Notes: generated by a model not told the origin, from the letters alone. Shown: positions 1 through 9,000, counted from the first letter of the stretch. The stretch: 64,000 bases of DNA from Mycobacterium ostraviense (GCF_002705925.1 NZ_NKRE01000001.1:4168604-4232603); one strand, 5' to 3'. A program made the numbers and translations.

Positions 1-21
1 ATCGAAGCTGTCGGGCCGGGG

Positions 22-351
<330 letters not shown>

Positions 352-475
352 TCAAGAGTTCTAGCATGTGATTGGTGCGGTGGTAGCCCTTCGCGGAATA
401 CATTACGGCGCGCCGGTTAATTACCGGCCTCAAACGAGTGACATATCCCCTTTTCTTGGCCGGTTCTTACCGGGG

Positions 476-1654
476 CTACACGACGACCTGTTTGGGCATG
501 ACGATCGGCTTGAAGCCGTAACGCGGCCCGGCGTAGGCGCCGGCCCCCTTGGCGGCCGCCGCCATCCCGGGCATCCCGGCCATTCCGGAGACCGGTCCGG
601 CTTCCTCCGGGACGCTCCAGCCGCTGCCGGACAGCAGGCTGGCGGCCGAAGCCGCCGCCGGTGTGGCGCTCGACCAGCTGGCCGGCACCGACAGGCTGCC
701 GACCAGTGATGCCTCGCCCAAACCGGCCGAGACCGCTCCGGCGCCGGCCGGTGCGACCGTTTCCGCCAGCCCCACGCCCGCTGCGGCGGCCGCGCCGGCG
801 GCACCCTCGATGGCTCCGGCGGCTGCCTCCGTCGGCGCGAGGGCGTTGGAGAGGAATATCGCGTTGGGAATCGCGGCCATGACGAACCATGCGGCGGTGT
901 TGATCACCCCGTTGCAGATGTTGGCCACCATCGGCATGGCGAGCAGGTCGTCGATCGCCTGCATGACTCCGGTCAGCCCCGTTGCGTCGGCAACTGAGGT
1001 GAGTGGGGAGGCGAGGCTCATCACCGCATTGGGCACGTCGGTGATCAGACTGCTCAGACCGACCTGGTTGACCGTGGCAGCCGCGGCGGCCTGACCGACC
1101 GCGGCCGACTGCGCGGCAACCCCGCCCGGGTTGGTGGTCTGCGACGGCGTGGTCAGCGGGTTGAGTGTTCCGGCGCTCGCCGAGGAGGCCGCATAGGCGT
1201 ACATGGCCATGGCGTCTTGGGCCCACATTTCCATGTAATGAGCCTCGGTGGCCATGATCGCCGGGGTGTTGATGCCCAGGAAATTCGTTGCGACCAGCGC
1301 AGCGAGCAGCGTCCGGTTGGCGGCGATGATCGGCGGCGGAACCGTCGCGGCAAACGCCGCCTCGTATGCCGCCGCGGATGCCATGGCCTGCGCGCCGGCA
1401 CGCTCGGCCGCGGCGCCGGTGTACGTCAACCACGCTAGGTAGGGCTGGGCCGCGGCGGCCATCGACAGCGATGCCGGGCCCAGCCACTGCTCGCCGGTCA
1501 GCAGCGTAACCACCGACTCGAAAGAGGCTGCCGTCGCGGACAACTCGGCAGCCAGACCGTTCCAGGCTGCCGCGGCGGCCAGCAGCGGTCCGGCGCCGGC
1601 ACCCGCATACATGCGCCCGGAGTTGATCTCAGGAGGCAGAGCGGCAAAATCCAT
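476..1654 (-). CDS. PPE family protein, PPE-SVP subgroup
   Basis: PPE protein of 392 residues. It begins [18 protein letters not shown], the canonical PPE start, and the first 170-180 residues form the helical PPE domain. The C-terminal part carries the SVP motif (LSVPASW, about residue 320) and ends [12 protein letters not shown]. Length and architecture match the ESX-5-secreted PPE18/19/60 type. It sits between a PE gene (64 bp upstream) and an Esx gene (157 bp downstream) on the same strand, the order of the known ESX-5 duplicated cassettes. The substrate or antigen role is inferred from the family; no enzymatic function is known. Confidence 0.93.
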   Translation of the reverse strand: MDFAALPPEINSGRMYAGAGAGPLLAAAAAWNGLAAELSATAASFESVVTLLTGEQWLGPASLSMAAAAQPYLAWLTYTGAAAERAGAQAMASAAAYEAAFAATVPPPIIAANRTLLAALVATNFLGINTPAIMATEAHYMEMWAQDAMAMYAYAASSASAGTLNPLTTPSQTTNPGGVAAQSAAVGQAAAAATVNQVGLSSLITDVPNAVMSLASPLTSVADATGLTGVMQAIDDLLAMPMVANICNGVINTAAWFVMAAIPNAIFLSNALAPTEAAAGAIEGAAGAAAAAGVGLAETVAPAGAGAVSAGLGEASLVGSLSVPASWSSATPAAASAASLLSGSGWSVPEEAGPVSGMAGMPGMAAAAKGAGAYAGPRYGFKPIVMPKQVVV

Positions 1655-1718
1655 TGTTTACCAATCCTTTTGAGTTAGTCTCACTCGTTGATTTGTGCAA
1701 TTGCGCTGTGCGCAGCGC

Positions 1719-2543
1719 CTATACGCTCACCGGTTTGGGCATGACGATGGGTTTGACGCCGTAGCGCGGCGCACCGAATCCGGCGCTGTTGCGCGCGGCC
1801 GAGGCCAACCCCGGCACGCCGGGGTAGAGCACACCGGGAGCGGCTTGTGGGGCGGCGGCGGTCCAGCCGGCGCCCTGCAGCGCTCCGGCGGTTGTGCTTG
1901 AAACCAGGGTGGCCTGCCCGGCCCAGCTGGGCGGCACCGACAAGAGACCGATCGACGACGCCTCGCCGATTCCGGCAGCGACGGAACCTCCACCGAGCAC
2001 CGCCTCCGCTGCACCGATTTCGGCCAGAGCCGCTTCTCCGCCGAGTGCGGCGTCGGCCGCAGCGGCCTCTTCGGCGGGTAGCAGTCCACCGCCGGCCAAA
2101 CCGAGCAGGTTCGATGTGGAGGACGCCCAGTTCCCCATCCCGATGTTCATCATGTTGGCCATGCCACCGTTGAACGAGTCCGGAACCGCCGAGGAGCTTC
2201 CTTGCATAAGACCGCTCATGCCCGACATGAGTCCGGAGAACGGCGAACCCGCGGCCACCGAGTTGAGCGACTCAGTGGCGCCATAGGTGCCGGCGCTGAA
2301 CCCCAGGGTGTTCACGAACATGTCGTGCATGGCCGCAGCCTCGGCGCTGACCTGCTGGTAAAGGGTGCCGTAGGCAGTGAACAAGGCCGCCTGCAGCGCC
2401 GATACCTCATCGAGAGCCGCCGGAGCGATGGCCGTGGTGGGTGCGGCGGCGGCTGCGTTCTGCGCGGTCAATGAGGTACCGAGTGCACCTAGCTGCGTTG
2501 CCGCGGCTGTCAACTCTTCCGGCACTATCTGCAGGAATGACAT
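1719..2543 (-). CDS. PE-domain protein with a PPE-SVP-like C-terminus
   Basis: Residues 1-80 are a typical PE domain (start MSFLQIVPEEL, internal AALDEVSALQAALFTAYG). The general secretion signal YxxxE follows as YGATE at residues 87-91. After a glycine/alanine/serine-rich middle, the last 80 residues look like a PPE-SVP tail: LLSVPPSWAG near residue 200 and a terminus, PRYGVKPIVMPK, nearly the same as that of the adjacent PPE protein. The partner PE of such cassettes is usually only about 100 residues, so the 274-residue length and PPE-like end are unusual. An AGGAGC ribosome-binding site precedes the ATG. Secretion by ESX-5 is inferred. Confidence 0.9.
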   Translation of the reverse strand: MSFLQIVPEELTAAATQLGALGTSLTAQNAAAAAPTTAIAPAALDEVSALQAALFTAYGTLYQQVSAEAAAMHDMFVNTLGFSAGTYGATESLNSVAAGSPFSGLMSGMSGLMQGSSSAVPDSFNGGMANMMNIGMGNWASSTSNLLGLAGGGLLPAEEAAAADAALGGEAALAEIGAAEAVLGGGSVAAGIGEASSIGLLSVPPSWAGQATLVSSTTAGALQGAGWTAAAPQAAPGVLYPGVPGLASAARNSAGFGAPRYGVKPIVMPKPVSV

Positions 2544-2592
2544 TGGTTGCTCCTAATGTGAAACATGGCGACCTTTTGACTCCCCGGGTCAA

Positions 2593-2632
2593 CCCTGTGT
2601 GTTTGCGTAATGACCCCTGTGTATTGGCGTAA
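2593..2632. promoter_or_regulatory. Phased direct repeat upstream of the PE gene
   Basis: Two 18-bp copies, CCCTGTGTGTTTGCGTAA at 2593-2610 and CCCTGTGTATTGGCGTAA at 2615-2632, agree at 16 positions. They are offset by 22 bp, about two helical turns. They lie 50-90 bp upstream of the PE start codon, where an activator or response regulator could bind. The rest of the 359-bp gap up to the tRNA is AT-richer than the surroundings, with no gene I can support. Confidence 0.4.
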
Positions 2633-2902
2633 CGCTAACCAGCCACGGCTCCACAGTCGCCGCCGAAAGGCAGGGGGTGACTAACGTTTACGGCCTCTTA
2701 ACGCCGACGCGGGCAGTTTTAACAAGCTCCTTGCGGGCGATACGGCTATGTCATATGACCCAGATGGGCTGCCACTGCGGCCCCGGCGCGCGGCGGGCGA
2801 TCCTACTCAAACTCCGACCCTGGCGCACGCTAGTGTTTTCTGAGTTCGTATCCAGGAGCGGATATCTCGTGCCCGGCGTCCGCGCGCTACATTCGCCGCC
2901 TG

Positions 2903-2976
2903 GCCCCCATAGCCCAATTGGCAGAGGCAGCGGACTTAAAATCCGTCCAGTGTCGGTTCGAGTCCGACTGGGGGCA
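2903..2976 (+). tRNA. tRNA-Leu, anticodon UAA
   Basis: A full cloverleaf folds by eye. The acceptor pairs GCCCCCA with TGGGGGC, and the D-arm holds AATTGGCAGA in its loop. The anticodon stem is GCGGA/TCCGT around loop CTTAAAA, giving anticodon TAA. The T-arm is GTCGG/CCGAC around TTCGAGT, and the discriminator is A. No CCA is encoded. The variable region is only five bases, short for a leucine tRNA, which is normally type II. TTA is a very rare codon in this GC-rich sequence. Confidence 0.92.
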
Positions 2977-3165
2977 CGGTATAACGCCTAGTCAAGGGTC
3001 TATTGTCGGTGCCACTGTCGCTCGGCGGACGGGGGAACCGGCGCAATACCGGCGTGTGGGCGACCCGCCGCGACGGTAGCTAACTACCGCGCTCCGCTGG
3101 GATGCTGGCCACTGACGAGTCGCGCTACATCACCGGGCAAAACTCGTCATCGATGCCGGTTCATT

Positions 3166-3193
3166 CGCGACGGGAACGGCTGTTCTCGTCGCG
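3166..3193. promoter_or_regulatory. 12-bp inverted repeat upstream of the LLM oxidoreductase gene
   Basis: Left arm CGCGACGGGAAC and right arm GTTCTCGTCGCG pair at 11 of 12 positions around a GGCT loop, ending 36 bp before the ATG at 3230. Two weaker inverted repeats lie upstream in the same gap: CGGTAG/CTACCG near 3074-3089 and GACGAGT (3114) with ACTCGTC (3142). It may be an operator of a TetR-like regulator or a leader hairpin; no regulator gene is adjacent. The 2977-3229 gap holds no other feature I can support. Confidence 0.4.
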
Positions 3194-3229
3194 AGGACGA
3201 TGCGATCAAGGAACTGATGGGCGGCTGAT

Positions 3230-4114
3230 ATGCGGTTCACCTTCTGGGACTCGATGACGCGTTCGGAGTATCTGCCCTGCCTCGTGACTGCGGCGGAATC
3301 TGCGGGGTATCACGGGTTCGCCATCCCCGATTCCATCGGCTATCCGCAGCATTCCGATGCTGTGTACCCGTATACCGCAGACGGTGACTGTAGCTTCCTG
3401 GAGGGCAAGGAGTTCATCGAGCCGTTCGTGCTCGCCGCTTACCTCGGAGCGATCACCCGACGCATCCGCTTCAACACCTTCGTGGTGAAGTTTCCGGTCC
3501 GTTCACCCGTACTGGCTGCGAAGGAGGCGTTCTCGGTGGCCACACTGACCGGCAACCGCCTCGGCCTCGGAGTCGGCATCGGTAGCAGTCCGTATCCCGA
3601 CGACTATTTGATGGCCGGCGTTGACCCTGCCCACAAGGGCGCCCGTCTCGACGAGGCGATCGACATCTTTCGGGGGCTGGAGTCCGGGCAGTTCTGTGAG
3701 TTCCACGGCCGCTTTTATGACGTGCCGTCGATGAAGGTCTGTCCGGTGCCCACTCACCCCATTCCGTTGTTGATCGGCGGCCACTCGGAGGCCGCCCTGC
3801 GGCGCGCGGCGACTAAAGCCGACGGGTGGATGCACGCGGGCGGTCCGAACGACATGCTGGAGTCGATGCTGGTCAAACTGCGGATGTTTCGCGCCAAGGC
3901 GGGAAAGTCGAACGAGCCCTTCGAGATTCATGCCGCCAGCCCCGATGGCCGCTCGGTTGACGGACGCAAACGGCTGGAGGGCCTGGGTGTCACCGACGTC
4001 ATCGTGGGTGTCCGAAATCCCTACACCAAGGGTGAAGATCCGCAGCCGCTGGCGGACAAGGTGGCCAAACTCGAGCGCTTCGCCGACACCGTCATCACCA
4101 AGGTCAACCCCTGA
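3230..4114 (+). CDS. LLM class F420-dependent oxidoreductase
   Basis: Luciferase-like monooxygenase-fold protein of 294 residues. It starts MRFTFWDSMTRSEY and has the family signatures GNRLGLGVGIGSSPYPDDY (about residues 107-125), HKGARLDEAIDIFRGL, and PIPLLIGGHSEAALRRA near residue 180, which forms the cofactor-binding end of the TIM barrel. Mycobacterial members usually use F420H2; the substrate is not deducible. It is the first gene of a tight three-gene run, 9 bp from the sulfotransferase, so it probably acts in the same pathway on a lipid or sterol-like substrate (inference). Confidence 0.88.
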   Translation: MRFTFWDSMTRSEYLPCLVTAAESAGYHGFAIPDSIGYPQHSDAVYPYTADGDCSFLEGKEFIEPFVLAAYLGAITRRIRFNTFVVKFPVRSPVLAAKEAFSVATLTGNRLGLGVGIGSSPYPDDYLMAGVDPAHKGARLDEAIDIFRGLESGQFCEFHGRFYDVPSMKVCPVPTHPIPLLIGGHSEAALRRAATKADGWMHAGGPNDMLESMLVKLRMFRAKAGKSNEPFEIHAASPDGRSVDGRKRLEGLGVTDVIVGVRNPYTKGEDPQPLADKVAKLERFADTVITKVNP

Positions 4115-4123
4115 AAGGACGTC

Positions 4124-5266
4124 GTGAAAAACCTTTTCTACTTTGACTGGCGCACCTGGTGGGCGATGGTCCGCCTGGTTCGCTTCGAGCAGGACCCTGC
4201 CCGGCGTCGGCGCCAATACCGCACCCTGTGTGTCGTCGTCCCGGCCATGGCGCTGCTGCACACGGTGACGTTCGCACTCGACCCGATCGTCTTCCCGGTG
4301 TTGCGACGCACCGACGTCCGACAACCCGTCTTCGTGGTGGGTCACGCCCGCAGCGGCACCACCTACATGCACCGGATGCTCGCCAATGACCCCCGGTTCT
4401 CCTATGTCCTGCTATGGGAGATGTTTTTCCCGTCGCTCATCGAGAAGAAGGTGTTGCGGGCGGTGTTGCGGTGGGACCAGCGGCTGGGTGGCCGGCTGTG
4501 CAGGCGCATCGACGCCCTCGATGAATGGCTTTTCAGCAAGAGCAACCAAGTTCACGAGTCGGGGCTGTTCGCACCGGAAGAGGACGAGTTCCTGCTGACG
4601 ATGTCGTGCGCCTCAGGCTACTGGGTGGTGCAGTATCCCCGGGCTCAGCACCTGGACTTCTACTACGTCGACGACCGGTGGCCGGCGCGCAAGCGCCGCC
4701 GCGTGATGCAGTTCTACAAAGAGTGTGTGCGTCGCCAACTGGTCCTCAATGGTCCGGGCAAGACGCACCTGTCCAAGGCGCCGATTCACTGCGGCCGCGT
4801 CGAAAGCCTGATCCAGACCTTCCCGGACGCCAAATTCGTTGTGCCGGTGCGCAATCCCTACGAAACGATCCCGAGCTTCCTGAAGCTGATGCAGTTTGCC
4901 TGGTCGGCCCGTAAGCAATCGGAGCGCGACATGCAGGCGTCGTTCCGGTCGTTCGTGGAGTCGTCGTATCACTACTACCAGCACCCGCTGGACGTCCTCG
5001 ACGCCCACCCCGAGGTGCCCAGCGTGATCCTCAACTACCGCGACCTGGTGACCGATCCGTCCGGCACGATGCACCGGGTGTACGACAAGCTCGGTCTCGA
5101 CATGGCCCCAGAGCAAGAGAAAGCGCTCGCGGCCGAGAAGGGGCGTGAGTACCGATCCGGTCACTCCTACAGCTTCGAAGAGTTCGGCCTGGAAGCCGAC
5201 GGCATCCGCACCCATCTGGCGCCGTTGTTCGATCGGTTTGGTTGGGAGGCTGACCGTGTCGGATGA
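4124..5266 (+). CDS. Sulfotransferase family protein (PAPS-dependent)
   Basis: A 380-residue sulfotransferase-fold protein. The 5'-phosphosulfate loop is visible as VGHARSGTTYMHRMLA near residue 73. The 3'-phosphate region follows as KFVVPVRNPYETIPSF near residue 240, and a late YRDLVTDPSGTM motif is present. A hydrophobic stretch around residues 36-52 could make it membrane-associated. Mycobacterial relatives sulfate glycolipids and other lipids, but the acceptor here is unknown. The gene starts GTG 9 bp after the oxidoreductase and overlaps the next coding region by 11 bp, which implies translational coupling. Confidence 0.88.
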   Translation: MKNLFYFDWRTWWAMVRLVRFEQDPARRRRQYRTLCVVVPAMALLHTVTFALDPIVFPVLRRTDVRQPVFVVGHARSGTTYMHRMLANDPRFSYVLLWEMFFPSLIEKKVLRAVLRWDQRLGGRLCRRIDALDEWLFSKSNQVHESGLFAPEEDEFLLTMSCASGYWVVQYPRAQHLDFYYVDDRWPARKRRRVMQFYKECVRRQLVLNGPGKTHLSKAPIHCGRVESLIQTFPDAKFVVPVRNPYETIPSFLKLMQFAWSARKQSERDMQASFRSFVESSYHYYQHPLDVLDAHPEVPSVILNYRDLVTDPSGTMHRVYDKLGLDMAPEQEKALAAEKGREYRSGHSYSFEEFGLEADGIRTHLAPLFDRFGWEADRVG

Positions 5267-6614
5267 CCACGCCGCCGCATTGCGCGGTGCCTGGGACGAG
5301 ATGATCGAGCGGTTGGGTAGGGCGCGAGACGCCCTGGAATCTCCCGAGTTATACGCTCCGCCGCAGTCCGGGCCGCGCGAGCTCGCCGAGGGCTATCGCT
5401 ATCTGCTCGGCTTCGTGCACTCGGCTGTGGAGCGTGCCTTCTTCGGCGATCCCGCGTTCGCGTACTTCCGCCGCGCCATCGGGGCGCTCGACAAGGCAAC
5501 CATCGACAATGCCGACGCGATGTACCTCTCGACTCCCATCGACGGCCGGTATGAGTACCGGATCACCGGCCAGGTCCAGGACTCACGCCACTGGCGCGGT
5601 GAGCCGCCAGCGCCGTCGGGTGCCATTGCGCCGCAGTACCTCATCGTCGAGGCCCATACCGGCTACGCCGGCGACACCGGCGACCTCGCTGAACTGCAGC
5701 CGGGCGTGCGCGGCAACACCGGCAAGCTGGACTCCGCCGAGCTGGCTATCGGGCAGGACGGACGTTTCGACATCCTCCTGGCCCCCGAGCGGCCAGCCGG
5801 GTACGAGGGCAATTTCATCTCCACCCAACGCATTTCAAAGGGCTCCGATGTTCGGTGTTTCGCGGAGTACGTCACCGTGCGAGCGTTGTATCACGACTGG
5901 GACCGCGAGGAGGCCCCCGTGCTGTTGATCCACCGGCTCGACAAGGTCGGTGAACATCCGCCCGCGCTGGACCCGGCCACCGCGGCCGCCGCAATGCGCC
6001 GCGTCGGCGAGATCGTCGACAACCAGACCAGGTTCTGGAACAAGTTCTACGACGTGGTGCTCGAGGCGCACGGAGATCGCAACGGTGACGGGCTGACCTT
6101 CATGCCGCGCAACGGCTTCAACGCCCCGGCCGGTGCGTCGCTGGCCACTGGCGGAGGACAGAGCACCAACGTCTACTCCGGCGGGATGTACGACCTGGCC
6201 GAGGATGAGGTCCTGCTCATCGACACCGAAGTGTTCGAGCCGCCCGCCTACATGGGCTTCCACCTGGCCAACGTCTGGGGCGAGTCACACGACTACGCCA
6301 ACCACGTCAGCAGCCTCAACGGCACCCAGGCCCGCCGCGACGACGACGGGCACTACCGCTACGTCGTCGCCCACCGCGACCCCGGTGTGCCCAACTGGCT
6401 GGATACCACCGGACTACGCCGGGGCTTCATGACCATGCGTTGGACCTATTCCCAGCCGACCGAGCGGCTGCCCGTGGTGACGGTGCGCAAGGTCGTTTTC
6501 GACGAGATTGACGATCACCTACCCGCGTCGACACCCAAGTTCTCGCCAGCGGACCGGCGAGAACAAATACGTGTCCGTCAGGAACACGTCCAACGCCGCT
6601 ACCGGCAGTACTGA
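5256..6614 (+). CDS. DUF1214-type hypothetical protein
   Basis: A protein of about 452 residues. I place the start at GTG 5256, which has a GGGAGG ribosome-binding site at 5244-5249; the open frame further upstream is a shadow of the sulfotransferase gene. The C-terminal section (PNWLDTTGLRRGFMTMRW) resembles DUF1214 proteins, which often neighbour DUF1254 or sulfotransferase genes in mycobacteria. No signal peptide or catalytic motif is evident. Coupling to the sulfotransferase by an 11-bp overlap suggests a shared pathway, but the biochemical role is unknown. Confidence 0.8.
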   Translation: MSDDHAAALRGAWDEMIERLGRARDALESPELYAPPQSGPRELAEGYRYLLGFVHSAVERAFFGDPAFAYFRRAIGALDKATIDNADAMYLSTPIDGRYEYRITGQVQDSRHWRGEPPAPSGAIAPQYLIVEAHTGYAGDTGDLAELQPGVRGNTGKLDSAELAIGQDGRFDILLAPERPAGYEGNFISTQRISKGSDVRCFAEYVTVRALYHDWDREEAPVLLIHRLDKVGEHPPALDPATAAAAMRRVGEIVDNQTRFWNKFYDVVLEAHGDRNGDGLTFMPRNGFNAPAGASLATGGGQSTNVYSGGMYDLAEDEVLLIDTEVFEPPAYMGFHLANVWGESHDYANHVSSLNGTQARRDDDGHYRYVVAHRDPGVPNWLDTTGLRRGFMTMRWTYSQPTERLPVVTVRKVVFDEIDDHLPASTPKFSPADRREQIRVRQEHVQRRYRQY

Positions 6615-6701
6615 GTGGGACGACGGGCTCGAACCGCAACGCCGAACGATCCGGCGACTGGGAATCCATCGAGGATAGGCAGAGGGCCTCGACACTCTGC
6701 A

Positions 6702-6721
6702 TTGAGGTCCAAAGTCCCTGT
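6702..6721. promoter_or_regulatory. DosR-like box and conserved leader before an exported-protein gene
   Basis: TTGAGGTCCAAAGTCCCTGT matches the DosR consensus TTSGGGACTWWAGTCCCSAA at 14 of 20 positions, with the right half-site intact. It ends 33 bp before the ATG at 6755. The box and the following leader are nearly repeated upstream of the gene at 10027. A weaker candidate box may lie near 6614-6633 (GGGACGACGGGCTCGAA). DosR control is inference. Confidence 0.5.
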
Positions 6722-6754
6722 ACGAGGAGCGCCTCAAAGAACGAGCGTGGCTTC

Positions 6755-7270
6755 ATGATTCGTTTGAGCTGCATTGTTGCCGCCATTGTTGCGACCGCCG
6801 TGAGCACCGCCGCGCCGGCCAGCGCCGACCCGCTGAGCGACTTGACGGGCTTGCTGCCGGCAGGCTACGGCAGCGGCGTATGCAAACCGACCGCTGCTGG
6901 GGCGGCACTTGCCGCTGTGAGCTGCGGGGCCAACTCACTGCCCGGCGGCCCGACGGCGGCAACCTATTGGCTGTTCGGCGATGACAAAGCGATGCAAGAG
7001 GCATTCGCGTCCGCCTTGAGTGGTCCAGATTGGACGCCTGCGGCGTGTCCCGGCATGCGATCGTCTCTTCCCATTCCGCTAACGAAATCCGACGGGGCCA
7101 GATACGGGTCGGTGGTCTGCGGACGTGCGAGCACCTTCCTGCCCGACCGAGATGGCGGCATCGCGTGGACGCGAGACGCCGACAAGCTTCTCGGCGTGGC
7201 GTACGTGGGATATCAGGGCCAGGCGTATCCGGCCGGTCTGTTCGAGTGGGTGCGGGCGCAGCAGAGCTAG
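6755..7270 (+). CDS. Exported hypothetical protein with four mature cysteines
   Basis: A 171-residue protein with a clear Sec signal peptide: MIRLSC, a hydrophobic core, and PASADP with cleavage after about residue 24. The mature part has four cysteines (about 43, 57, 98 and 122), suggesting two disulfides outside the membrane. It contains GGPTAATYWLFGDDKAMQEAF, a pattern I associate with small mycobacterial secreted or sensor-like domains, but I cannot name a family. Its leader is shared with the exported-protein gene at 10027 and holds a DosR-like box, so the two are probably co-regulated. It converges on the lipoprotein gene downstream with a 5-bp gap. Confidence 0.8.
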   Translation: MIRLSCIVAAIVATAVSTAAPASADPLSDLTGLLPAGYGSGVCKPTAAGAALAAVSCGANSLPGGPTAATYWLFGDDKAMQEAFASALSGPDWTPAACPGMRSSLPIPLTKSDGARYGSVVCGRASTFLPDRDGGIAWTRDADKLLGVAYVGYQGQAYPAGLFEWVRAQQS

Positions 7271-7275
7271 AGTCC

Positions 7276-8538
7276 TTATCGCGCCGGCGGCGCCCAGGCA
7301 AAGCTGTCCACGCCGGTGTCGACCCGGGTAGGGCTGCGGTTGTCGAGATCCGTTACCACCAGCCAGTTGCCGGAGGAAGTGTCCAGGTAGGCGACGAAGT
7401 CGCCGGCACCCCACACCGGTGCCTGGGCGGCATTACAAACGCGCCCTCCGCGAGGCGAGTCTTGGCAGGTCAACATCACCGCGACGTCGGTGACCGTTGT
7501 GCGCGGCAGCGACGAACCCGCGTCGAGAACCTGGATCGTCTTCGATGGATCGGCGTCGCCTCGCCCGGCACGTTGCGTCGTGAACGCCACGGCGCCGGAG
7601 CCCAAGGCCGTGATGTCGCCGTAGTACGAACCCGGCTTGGTGAATAGCGGAGTGGGTGCGGGCAGCTTCCCGCCGGTTTCGGCGGAGGCTGCCACGGAGT
7701 AGATGCCGCCAGTGCGGACGGCGAATGGGGGCACGCCCGCGTCCAGCCCGGATGCGTCACCGTTGGCGAACAGGATCTTCTGCCCATCCTTGGAGTAAGT
7801 CACCGCGAAGGCGTTCGTGTCGGTGGCGACAGGCGTGGATTCACCAACGACGGCGAGGACGTTGACATCCACCGGTCTCACGTCGCTGCGTGCCTGAACC
7901 CAGGCGATGTGGCGGCCGTCGGGCGCCCATGCGAAGCCGGATTCGGCGAACATTTTCTGTTGTGTGTGTGCGAGCCCACCGGTATCGGCCGCCGCGACCA
8001 GCAGGTAGCCGCCGTCCACCGCCCCACCGGTCGGGTTGTCGACGAAGGCAACCTGTTTTCCCGTCGGTGACCACCGGGGACTCGCGACCATTGGCGGTAG
8101 GTCGCCGCTGCCATGCGTAAGGGCGGCCGGATCCACCAACGGCCGCGGTGGACCGACGGGTGCCAGTTGCGGTGACAGGTCGAGTATCCACAGTTCACCG
8201 CCATAATCGGCGGCTGTCGCCTTGCGGACGAATGCCACGTGCGACAGGTCCGGGGACGGCGCCGGCTGCGCGTCCGCAGGTCCGTCCGTCAGCTTCCGGC
8301 CGGGGGTGCCGGCGGGTTCGCTGACGTAGAGCGATCCTGCCTTGGCGTAGAACAGCGCACCCGGTCGCATGGTCATCGGGGCCGTTGTCCCGGACGCCGC
8401 GGTGGGCGCCGGCTGCGTGGCGGGTGAATTCGTTCTGGTCCCCGGAGTGCACGCGGCCAGCGCTGACACGGCCAACAGCGTGGCCCACCAACCACTGCGG
8501 CGCCGAAACGTGGGCGTCGCCCGACTGTGGGCACCCAT
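7276..8538 (-). CDS. Lipoprotein with TolB/PD40-like beta-propeller
   Basis: A 420-residue protein. Arginines near the N-terminus are followed by a hydrophobic core and the lipobox ALAAC, with the lipidated cysteine at residue 30. The mature protein repeats a PD40/WD-like pattern (SPRWSPTGKQVAFVD, FAWAPDGRHIAWVQ, VTYSKDGQKILFANG), typical of TolB-like beta-propellers that act as protein-interaction or ligand-binding platforms at the cell surface. It lies 9 bp downstream of the DUF5709 gene on the same strand and is probably co-transcribed with it. The ligand is unknown. Confidence 0.82.
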   Translation of the reverse strand: MGAHSRATPTFRRRSGWWATLLAVSALAACTPGTRTNSPATQPAPTAASGTTAPMTMRPGALFYAKAGSLYVSEPAGTPGRKLTDGPADAQPAPSPDLSHVAFVRKATAADYGGELWILDLSPQLAPVGPPRPLVDPAALTHGSGDLPPMVASPRWSPTGKQVAFVDNPTGGAVDGGYLLVAAADTGGLAHTQQKMFAESGFAWAPDGRHIAWVQARSDVRPVDVNVLAVVGESTPVATDTNAFAVTYSKDGQKILFANGDASGLDAGVPPFAVRTGGIYSVAASAETGGKLPAPTPLFTKPGSYYGDITALGSGAVAFTTQRAGRGDADPSKTIQVLDAGSSLPRTTVTDVAVMLTCQDSPRGGRVCNAAQAPVWGAGDFVAYLDTSSGNWLVVTDLDNRSPTRVDTGVDSFAWAPPAR

Positions 8539-8547
8539 GCCGAACGA

Positions 8548-9000
8548 TTAGTCGGCGTCTTCGATGATGTGCATCGCGGCTTCCTCCGCCGAGGCCGCGC
8601 CGCCGCTGATACCGACGTCCTCGGCGACCAGTTCCGCCTCGGTGTCTTCGCCGAAGCCCAGGTCAGGCGCGACGAGTCGGCCCGCTCGGGCCCGTCCGAC
8701 CTCGCTGCGCCGCGGAAACTCGGCTTCGCGCTCGGCTTCGTCGGAGCGTTGCCGTTCGTCTTCGTCCAACAACACATCGATTCGCGACGCCGGATCCGGT
8801 TCTTCCTCCGCAAGCAGCTGGTCCAGTGTTTCGGAGGGGCCGAAGGCGCCAGGTGCGTACGGACGCTCCGGCGGGGAGTACCCCTCGTCGAGGATGTCGT
8901 CGACGCCCCGGTCGATCAGCGTGTCCTCGGGTTGAAGCTGATTGTCGTCTTCGGTGCCGTATTCACCTGCCGCCGGGCCGGCCCAATAGGCATTGCTCAC
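8548..9000 (-). CDS. DUF5709 domain protein
   Basis: An acidic protein of about 150 residues. I place the start at GTG 9000 because a GGAGGAGGG ribosome-binding site lies just upstream; the extra N-terminal codons of the longer frame are arginine-rich and look non-coding. It has the DUF5709 layout: NQLQPEDTLIDRGVDDILDEGYSPPERP near the N-terminus, a glutamate/arginine-rich centre, and GRLVAPD then AAMHIIED near the end. The family is actinobacterial with no known function. It forms a short operon with the propeller lipoprotein. Confidence 0.8.
   Translation of the reverse strand: MSNAYWAGPAAGEYGTEDDNQLQPEDTLIDRGVDDILDEGYSPPERPYAPGAFGPSETLDQLLAEEEPDPASRIDVLLDEDERQRSDEAEREAEFPRRSEVGRARAGRLVAPDLGFGEDTEAELVAEDVGISGGAASAEEAAMHIIEDAD

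Noticed and set aside
417-1487. A long arginine/glycine-rich frame antisense-shifted to the PPE gene
   Set aside because: It is an alternative frame of the same PPE coding DNA; the protein has no domain and the PPE frame has the canonical start and motifs.
2977-3229. A phage or integrative-element attachment site after the tRNA
   Set aside because: I found no integrase and no second copy of the tRNA 3' end in the window.
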